A DNA stretch of 64,000 nucleotides from Massilia soli (lineage in GTDB: Bacteria; Pseudomonadota; Gammaproteobacteria; Burkholderiales; Burkholderiaceae_D), in contig NZ_JAFBIL020000002.1 in assembly GCF_016809835.1 (NCBI RefSeq), positions 186,001 to 250,000 of the forward strand. Direction: 5' to 3'. The notes beneath the pieces were generated by a model. The model ran no database searches. It was not told the DNA's origin and saw nothing but the letters and a program-made list of their open reading frames with translations. Within the stretch, counting starts at the first letter, position 1; each line of letters begins with the position of its first letter. The position numbers and the translations under genes were made by a program. Positions 57,937 to 64,000 of the stretch are shown in pieces.

Positions 57937-60465
57937 TCAGTGGTGCCGGACCGCGAGCGCGTAGCGGTGGATGTTGAGGTCGCCGCCGGGCCAGAAAATA
58001 TTGCGCGAGACCTTGGCCAGCAGCGTCACTGGATTGCCCGACGTGTTGCGGTAGCTGGTGGTGGCCCTGGTGTTGTACGGGTCGGTGCTGGCCTGCGCCA
58101 GTTGCGCGCCGCTGGCGTTAACGATGGCCACAGCCCAGAAATCGGACGCGTAGCTGTCCGAGCGAATCAGGCGGCTGCCGACGAAGTCGAGCGTCAGGCT
58201 GGCGCCTGCCGCCACCTGGATCCGGAAGTAGTGATCGGTCCCGAAGCGCATTTGTCCCAGTGCGCCGGTCGCTGGCGCGTTCAGCGCGTCGGCGCTATCG
58301 ATGGTGGTGTTGGTGCCCGAACTGGTGGCGACCGTCGCCGCGCCGGTCGGCGGTGTGCGGTACCAGACCGGCAATCCATTTGCCGTGCGCACCACCAGGT
58401 TGCCGTCGTTGGTGACCTGCAGCGACGATTCCGGATATTCCCAGGTTCCGGCGTGCCACAGCACCGCTTGCGGCGCGCGCAGCCCGGCCTTTTGCACGAC
58501 CAGGTTGCCGTCCACTTGCATCGCGGCGTAGGCGCCATGGTGGCCGCCGGTGCCGCTGCTCCAGACCGCGGTGCCGGGGTGGCGGTATAGCGCCAGGTTG
58601 CCGTCACCTTGCATCGCCAGCCCGTACCGGCCATCGCACGAGCTGACCGATGATCCGCTGGACAGCTGCCTTCCCGATTCCAGCAGTCCGCACGTGGCGC
58701 CCGCGCTCCACGCCGGGCCGACGTTAATTGCCCGCATTGCATTCCACACCGCCTGTTCTTGCGGCGAGCCCGGGCCGAACAGGTCCTGGCTGGCGGTAAT
58801 CAAGGCCTGGCGCGCTGCCACGTAGTCGCTCATCATCGTGAAGTAGTAGTTCATCGCCCGGTACCAAATGCGGAAGGCGCTGTCGTTGCCGATGCCGGTC
58901 ATCCCGTCCGGCAGGTGGGGCGAGAAGCGCGAGCCGGAGAGCGCGGCGCCGTTGGCCAGAAAATAAAAGGCGCGGTTCATCGGACCGCTGGCCCGGTGCG
59001 GCCCGGCCTGGTGCAGCTTCGGCGTCCATTCGTCGATGCCGCCGGTCAGGCTCGGCTTGTACATGATGCGGTAGTTCGGGACCCTCGCTTCGTCGAGGAT
59101 GGTCCAGTTGCCGCCGGTCTGGGGAATCGTTGCGGCGCCGGACGCAAGGCCGCCGCCGCGCACGTAAAATTCCACCATCGCGCCGAAGATGTCGGAGTTG
59201 GCTTCGTTCAGGCCCCCCGGCTCGGCGGCATACATCAGGTCGCCGGCGAACTGGTTGACGCCGTGCGCCATCTCGTGGGCGACGATGTCGAGCGAGGTGA
59301 GGTTGCGGATGCCGGACTCCGGGCTGCCGTCGCCATAGCGCATGCAGAAGCACGACGGATACCACGCGGCGTTGGCGCCGCCCGATTGCGACTGCGGGTC
59401 GTGGACCACGGCGAAGGTGGCCCAGCCATGGAGGCCGTCGATACCGCTGCGGTTGATGACGTTGCGGTAGAAGTCCCAGCTGGCCTGCATGCCGAAGGCG
59501 ACGTCAACGCCCGCCGTTTGCTGGGTATCCGGGTTGCTCGATCCGGCCGTATAGTTGGCGCCATCGCCCCAGGTATTGGTCTCGTCGCGCATCGCATGGG
59601 AGGCGGCCGGGGTGTCGGCGACGTAGTCGAGCACCAGGTTGTTGGCGTACTGGCCTTCCGGCCGGCCGGGCTGGCCGGCTGCGCCGCGCTGCATGTCGCG
59701 CATCTCGTAGCCGCCGATGGTGCTGTTGGCGTTGATGCTGACCGTGCCGCTGTACTGCGACCTGGCGCCGTCGGCGCGTGCGTGCGCCGTCTGCAGGCTC
59801 GGCCAGCTGTCGAGGACCTCGCCGGAATGGGCGTCGACGATGACTTCCATCGAGACGTCGCCATCGACCCGGTTGCGCGTCTCGAGGTGCACATGGTAGG
59901 CCAGTGCGTTGCGCACCAGGCGCCGCTCCATCATGGTTGCGTCGATGTTGCGCGAGCCGCGGTAGCGGGCGGCGATTGCGCGCCTGGTGACCGGGTAGAC
60001 CAGCAGTTCGGCCTGCGGCGCGACGGTGAAGCCGCCTTGGATGCCGGCCTTGGCGGCCGCGGTGCGGATCGCGGTGCCCTCGGAGACGCGTGGCGCCACA
60101 TCGACCACAGGCGAGTGGTGCAGCGACAGCGAGTACGGCAGCACGCGGTTGCCGGCATCGACATGGCTGACCAGTTGCCCGCCCCAGACCTTCAGCCCGC
60201 GGTAGCGCTGCTGGAAGCGCACGTGGGTGATGCCGAACGGATCGACATCCGAACGGATCGGCACGAACTCGCTATCGGCCCCGATGCCGAGGATGCTGCG
60301 CGACGATTGCAGGGCTTGCGACGCGCGCGCCACCCGCTCGCTGCTGTCGGCGCGAATCCGCGCCACCACCTCTTTCGGCTGCGCCGCAAGCTGCGCCTGC
60401 GCCTGCGCCGCGGCCAACATGCCCAACACGACTACCCCCAAACCCCTGCTGATCGATGTGCCCAT
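57937..60465 (-). CDS. M4 metallopeptidase with B-lectin repeats and PPC domain
   Basis: An 842-residue secreted thermolysin-like protease. Signal peptide (1-24), FTP-type propeptide (about 40-215), catalytic M4 domain with HEMAH at 397-401 and third ligand Glu421 (GGLNEANSD). Residues about 610-705 hold three bulb-type lectin repeats with DGN at 621, 652 and 687. A C-terminal pre-peptidase (PPC) beta-domain (about 715-842) is likely removed on maturation. This domain order is uncommon. It is convergent with the M13 gene. The start ATG at 60465 has GGAGAAG upstream. Confidence 0.9.
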   Translation of the reverse strand: MGTSISRGLGVVVLGMLAAAQAQAQLAAQPKEVVARIRADSSERVARASQALQSSRSILGIGADSEFVPIRSDVDPFGITHVRFQQRYRGLKVWGGQLVSHVDAGNRVLPYSLSLHHSPVVDVAPRVSEGTAIRTAAAKAGIQGGFTVAPQAELLVYPVTRRAIAARYRGSRNIDATMMERRLVRNALAYHVHLETRNRVDGDVSMEVIVDAHSGEVLDSWPSLQTAHARADGARSQYSGTVSINANSTIGGYEMRDMQRGAAGQPGRPEGQYANNLVLDYVADTPAASHAMRDETNTWGDGANYTAGSSNPDTQQTAGVDVAFGMQASWDFYRNVINRSGIDGLHGWATFAVVHDPQSQSGGANAAWYPSCFCMRYGDGSPESGIRNLTSLDIVAHEMAHGVNQFAGDLMYAAEPGGLNEANSDIFGAMVEFYVRGGGLASGAATIPQTGGNWTILDEARVPNYRIMYKPSLTGGIDEWTPKLHQAGPHRASGPMNRAFYFLANGAALSGSRFSPHLPDGMTGIGNDSAFRIWYRAMNYYFTMMSDYVAARQALITASQDLFGPGSPQEQAVWNAMRAINVGPAWSAGATCGLLESGRQLSSGSSVSSCDGRYGLAMQGDGNLALYRHPGTAVWSSGTGGHHGAYAAMQVDGNLVVQKAGLRAPQAVLWHAGTWEYPESSLQVTNDGNLVVRTANGLPVWYRTPPTGAATVATSSGTNTTIDSADALNAPATGALGQMRFGTDHYFRIQVAAGASLTLDFVGSRLIRSDSYASDFWAVAIVNASGAQLAQASTDPYNTRATTSYRNTSGNPVTLLAKVSRNIFWPGGDLNIHRYALAVRHH

Positions 60466-60679
60466 TTTTGTTCTTCTCCACATGAATAAATACGGGACGG
60501 CGGGATCGACGTCCTCGCTCACAAATGCTGAGTTAGTCAGACAGCGCAACGCCGCGGTTGTTCGCGTCATCTGTTAGGTATCGAACAGAGTCCCGTCGAT
60601 AAGGGTTCTATCGTGTACCGGTCACATGCGTTATGTGGCCCTGACGTCAACGATTTACTCACTTAGCGAGGTACTCGAC

Positions 60680-60865
60680 ATGAACAAGGACCAGGTAAAA
60701 GGCAAGGCCAAGGAAGTTGCGGGCAAGGTTCAAAAGAACGTCGGCGATGTTGTCGGCAGCTCGGAGCAGCAGCTCAAAGGCATGAAGAATCAAGCCGAGG
60801 GCAATATCCAGCAAAAAGCTGGCGACGTGAAAGAAGCTGCCAAGACCAACCGCGGAAACCGTTAA
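60680..60865 (+). CDS. CsbD family stress protein 1
   Basis: A 61-residue CsbD protein. It starts MNKDQVKGKAKEVAGKVQKN, has an acidic/basic mix and ends with a QQKAGDVKEAAK repeat. CsbD proteins are general stress proteins of unknown mechanism. It shares upstream sequence elements with the second CsbD gene in this window (see findings). Confidence 0.9.
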   Translation: MNKDQVKGKAKEVAGKVQKNVGDVVGSSEQQLKGMKNQAEGNIQQKAGDVKEAAKTNRGNR

Positions 60866-60925
60866 CGTTCCCGCTTATCGCGACAACCCGCCCGCGGTCA
60901 CACGCGGCGCGGGTAAAATGCATTG

Positions 60926-61549
60926 ATGGACCAACTACACGACATCGCCCAGCGCACGCTGGCGCACTACCAGGACAATGCGCGGGAATTTTTCAATGGC
61001 ACCGTCGGGCACGACGTCAGCCAGAACATCGCCGCGCTGCTCGGCGCCATCGAAGCACCTGCGCCATACACGATTCTCGACCTGGGGTGCGGGCCAGGCC
61101 GCGACCTGAAAACCTTGAAGGGCATGGGGCACCGCGCCATCGGGCTTGACGGCGCCGGCCGCTTCGTCGAGATGGCGCGCGACTACAGCGGCTGCGAAGT
61201 CTGGCACCAGAACCTGCTGCACCTTGAACTGCCCGCAAGCATGTTCGACGGCATCTATGCCAATGCGGTGCTGTTCCACGTGCCGAGCCAGGCGCTGGCG
61301 CACGTACTCAAGCGCCTGTTCGACGCCATCAAGCCGGGCGGGGTGCTGTTTTCATCGAACCCGCGCGGCCACAACCAGGAAGGCTGGAACGGCGAACGCT
61401 ACGGCAGCTACCATGACTACGACTCCTGGGCGCGCTTCGTCACTGCGGCCGGGTTCGCACCACTGCATCATTATTACCGTCCCGAAGGACTGCCGCGTGA
61501 TCAGCAACCGTGGCTGGCCAGCGTCTGGCGCAAACCTGCCGAATGCTAG
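60926..61549 (+). CDS. Class I SAM-dependent methyltransferase
   Basis: A 207-residue methyltransferase of the class I fold. Motif I is ILDLGCGPGRDLKTL, followed by GLDGAGRFVEMAR for the second strand and FDGIYANAVLFHVP for motif IV. Substrate is unknown. It lies between the two CsbD genes on the same strand. ATG at 60926 is chosen; an in-frame TTG lies just before. Confidence 0.9.
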   Translation: MDQLHDIAQRTLAHYQDNAREFFNGTVGHDVSQNIAALLGAIEAPAPYTILDLGCGPGRDLKTLKGMGHRAIGLDGAGRFVEMARDYSGCEVWHQNLLHLELPASMFDGIYANAVLFHVPSQALAHVLKRLFDAIKPGGVLFSSNPRGHNQEGWNGERYGSYHDYDSWARFVTAAGFAPLHHYYRPEGLPRDQQPWLASVWRKPAEC

Positions 61550-61643
61550 CAATGTGCGTGCGCGAACAGAAGAGTTCGATGCAAGCGGATATTCTGAACT
61601 CATCGCATCGGCCATGTGGCCTTGCACCTTTAAGGAGTTCACC

Positions 61644-61823
61644 ATGAACAAAGACCAAGTCAACGGCGCATTGAAAGACCTCGGCGGTAAAATCCAAGAA
61701 GAGACCGGCAAGCTGACCGGTAGCCAAGAGCAGCAGGCAAAGGGCCTGGCGAACCAGGTCGAAGGCAAAACCCAGGAAAAAGTGGGCGATGCAAAAGAAG
61801 TCATCAAGGATGCACTGAACTAA
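61644..61823 (+). CDS. CsbD family stress protein 2
   Basis: A 59-residue CsbD protein, MNKDQVNGALKDLGGKIQEE then a QQAKGLANQVEGKTQEKVG stretch. It is a paralogue of the protein encoded at 60680. AAGGAG precedes the ATG. A bidirectional terminator follows. Confidence 0.9.
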   Translation: MNKDQVNGALKDLGGKIQEETGKLTGSQEQQAKGLANQVEGKTQEKVGDAKEVIKDALN

Positions 61824-61843
61824 ATCGTTCAGTTTCAGCCAAA

Positions 61844-61871
61844 AAAAAGCCGCTTTCCCAAGCGGCTTTTT
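61844..61871. terminator. Bidirectional terminator
   Basis: A perfect 12-bp stem (AAAAAGCCGCTT at 61844-61855 with AAGCGGCTTTTT at 61860-61871) closes a TCCC loop with A and T runs on the two sides. It separates the second CsbD gene from the convergent S9 peptidase gene. Confidence 0.92.
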
Positions 61872-61889
61872 CCGTTGCGCGGCTGGAAA

Positions 61890-64000
61890 TCAGCGCGCGT
61901 CGCTGCCGAGGTGGCGGCGGAAGAATGCTTCGATGGTGCTGTACACGTGACGCTGGCCCGGGCGCGACGAGATGCCGTGCTTGGCGCCAGGATAGGTCAT
62001 CAGGTCGAACTTGATGCCGCGGTTGACCAGTGCGTCGATCAGCTGCGTGGTGTTGCTGAACAGGACGTTATCGTCGGCCATGCCGTGCACCAGCAGCAGC
62101 GGCGACTTCATGCCGTCGAGGTGGGCGAACACGCCGCTGTCCTTGTAGGCCTCCGGATTCGACTTTGGCGTCGCGCCGACGAACTGTTCGGTGTAGTGGG
62201 TGTCGTACAGCGACCAGTCGGTTACCGGCGCGACCGATACGCCGGCGGCGATCTTGTCCGATGCCTGTGCCAGCAGGCGCAGCGTCATGAAGCCGCCGTA
62301 GCTCCAGCCGAATACGCCGACACGCTTCGGATCGACGAAGCTCTGCTTGCCGAGCCATTCGATACCGGTCAGCTGGTCTTCCACTTCATGCTTGCCCAGG
62401 CCGCCGTAGATGGCATCGGTGAAGCTGCGCTCGCGCCGCGACGAGCCGCGGTTATCGAGGCGGAACACCACGAAGCCTTGCTGCGCCATGTACTGGTCGA
62501 AGTTATTGCCCCACTTGCGCGCAACGTGCTGGGCGTGCGGGCCGCCGTAGGTCGACAGATACACCGGATGGCCCTTGCCCGCGTCGAAGCCGGCTGGCTT
62601 GATGATCGAATAGTGCAGCGTATGGCCGCCGTTCCCCGTGAGCGTGCCGTATTCGGTCTTCAGGTGATCGGCCTTGTATTTGCCGTACGGGTGGCTGTCA
62701 TTGAGCTCATTTTTTTCGAGCCATTCAACCAGCGAACCATCGGCGCGGCGGATTGCCACTTGCGGCGGGGTCGCCGGGTCGGAGAACGTGTCGACGAAGA
62801 TCTCGCCGTTGTTGGCGAACGAAGCTTCGTGCCAGCCGTCGGCCTTGGTGATGCGCACCGGCTTGTCGGCGCTGCTGCCATCGAGCTTGAGGGCGTAGAC
62901 CTGCTTGTCGATGATCGCGTCCTTGTTCGAGGCGATGAACACGCGGCCCGATTTCTCGTCGACCGCCAGGATGTTATCGACACCCCATTCGCCGCGCGAG
63001 ATCGGATGCAGCAGCTTGCCGTTCATGTCGTACAGGTACAGGTGATTGCGGCCGGTACGCTCCGACGCCCAGATGAACGCCTTGCGCTTCTTGAGGAACT
63101 TCAGGTCGTCATGGATGGTGGTCCAGGTTGGCGAGGTTTCGGTCAACAGCGGGCGCTGCGCCAGGGTGGCGGCGTCGACCGCGATCAGGTCGAGGCGCTT
63201 CTGGTCGCGCGTCTGGCGCTGGTATACCAGCTGTTTGGCGTCGCTGCTCCAGTCGGCGCGCACCAGGTAGATGTCCTTCTCCGCGCCCAGGTCGATCTTG
63301 CGCTGCTCGCCGGTGACGGGCGAGACGATCATCAGATCGACCAGCACGTTCGGGTCGCCGGCGGCCGGGTAGCGCTGCTCGACGACTTCGGTGCGGTCAG
63401 CGAAGATTTCGAAGCGGCGCACCACCGGCACCGGTGCTTCGTCGTAGCGCTTGTAGGCGATCGCGGAATCGTCCGGCGCCCAGTAATAGCCGGTGCGCTG
63501 GCCCATTTCTTCCTGCGCGATGAATTCGGCTTCGCCATTGTGGATCGTGCCCTTGCCGTCGCTGGTGAGCTGCTTCTCGGCGCCGCTGGCCAGGTCGATC
63601 ACGAACAGGTTCTGGTCGCGCACGAACGACAGGTAGCGGCCCTTCGGCGAAATCTTCGGATCACCCACATTGCCCGATGCGACCTTGCGCGCCGCTTCCG
63701 GCTTGTTCGCGTCGACCAGGTACAGGTTGCCGGCGATCGGCACCAGCAGCTGCTTGCCGTCGGGCGACCAGCTGTAGCTGATGATGCCGTTCAGGCTCGC
63801 GGTGCGCGCGCGTTCGCGGCGCGCTTTTTCTTCAGGCGACAGGGTCTCGTTCGGCACCAGCACTTTGGAGTCGACCAGCCGCTTGGTGGTCTTGTCCTTC
63901 ATGTTGTATTCCCAGAGGTCGAGCTGGAACTGGTTGTCGGGACGGCCGCGCAGGAAGGTCACGCGGGCGCCATCGGGCGATACGCGCAGGTTGCGCACGC
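61890..64000 (-). CDS. S9 family peptidase (dipeptidyl peptidase IV-like), N-terminus beyond window
   Basis: A serine peptidase of the prolyl oligopeptidase family; at least 703 residues are visible and the N-terminus lies past the window end. A beta-propeller of WD-like repeats (SPDGARVTFLRGRP, YSWSPDGKQLLVPI) precedes the catalytic domain. The triad is clear: GWSYGG (Ser), HGMADDNV (Asp) and GAKHGI (His). DPP IV-type enzymes remove dipeptides after proline; the double-Glu motif is plausible but not checked. Export is likely but the signal peptide is not visible. Confidence 0.93.
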   Translation of the reverse strand, partial: VRNLRVSPDGARVTFLRGRPDNQFQLDLWEYNMKDKTTKRLVDSKVLVPNETLSPEEKARRERARTASLNGIISYSWSPDGKQLLVPIAGNLYLVDANKPEAARKVASGNVGDPKISPKGRYLSFVRDQNLFVIDLASGAEKQLTSDGKGTIHNGEAEFIAQEEMGQRTGYYWAPDDSAIAYKRYDEAPVPVVRRFEIFADRTEVVEQRYPAAGDPNVLVDLMIVSPVTGEQRKIDLGAEKDIYLVRADWSSDAKQLVYQRQTRDQKRLDLIAVDAATLAQRPLLTETSPTWTTIHDDLKFLKKRKAFIWASERTGRNHLYLYDMNGKLLHPISRGEWGVDNILAVDEKSGRVFIASNKDAIIDKQVYALKLDGSSADKPVRITKADGWHEASFANNGEIFVDTFSDPATPPQVAIRRADGSLVEWLEKNELNDSHPYGKYKADHLKTEYGTLTGNGGHTLHYSIIKPAGFDAGKGHPVYLSTYGGPHAQHVARKWGNNFDQYMAQQGFVVFRLDNRGSSRRERSFTDAIYGGLGKHEVEDQLTGIEWLGKQSFVDPKRVGVFGWSYGGFMTLRLLAQASDKIAAGVSVAPVTDWSLYDTHYTEQFVGATPKSNPEAYKDSGVFAHLDGMKSPLLLVHGMADDNVLFSNTTQLIDALVNRGIKFDLMTYPGAKHGISSRPGQRHVYSTIEAFFRRHLGSDAR

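Overview
The window looks like a chromosome segment of a high-GC betaproteobacterium of the Oxalobacteraceae (Massilia/Duganella-like). This rests on gene content and protein flavour recognised by eye: the rpsP-rimM-trmD-rplS operon, a DUF3579 protein, a CobD/CbiB-family paralogue, an ExeA/GspB pair, an etfBA-acyl-CoA dehydrogenase block and many secreted peptidases. Nothing was checked against a database. About 60 protein genes are supported. I saw no rRNA, no clear tRNA, no CRISPR array, no transposase and no prophage.

Layout. 0-5 kb: a truncated CaiB/BaiF CoA-transferase, a CPA2 cation/proton antiporter and a glycosidase/RmlD-like reductase fusion, all on the minus strand. 4.85-6.06 kb: trpS behind a short leader ORF with tandem Trp codons and a terminator hairpin, which reads as a transcription attenuator. 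6.1-7.2 kb: two AT-richer genes of unknown function, probably acquired. 7.2-13 kb: small conserved proteins, a glycerophosphodiesterase, alaS and a TusA-like protein. 13-19 kb: a TPR lipoprotein, then etfB, etfA and a DmdC-like acyl-CoA dehydrogenase, which together move electrons from acyl-CoA to the quinone pool. 19-25 kb: a large FG-GAP/DUF4214 secreted protein, a lipoprotein with a zinc-protease motif and a secreted alpha/beta hydrolase. 25.6-27.7 kb: the ribosomal/tRNA-modification operon. 28-34 kb: housekeeping genes, including a CBS-domain gene behind an FNR-like box. 34.6-39.2 kb: a four-gene GlcNAc catabolic operon (kinase, nagA, SIS deaminase, GH3 glycosidase) with a strong promoter and a phased repeat array. 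39-46 kb: a DUF2807 repeat protein, a LysR regulator, an ExeA/GspB pair and mobB.

46.0-48.0 kb holds a bufferin-type RiPP locus: a DUF2282 precursor followed by a single protein that fuses the DUF692 (MNIO) modifying enzyme to its DUF2063 partner. 48-53 kb carries fumC, a FimV-like protein, a FliT-like protein, an HDOD protein and a 414-base gene-free stretch that looks like a structured RNA. 53-64 kb is peptidase-rich (M1, M13, M4 with lectin repeats, S9) and contains two CsbD stress proteins around a methyltransferase.

Intergenic repeats are frequent: REP-like hairpins at 2362-2440, 16859-16935 and 32674-32772, and a perfect 33-base inverted repeat at 34538-34605. The strongest candidates for follow-up are the trpS attenuator, the fused bufferin enzyme, the operator array in front of the GlcNAc operon, and the possible RNA at 51440-51690.
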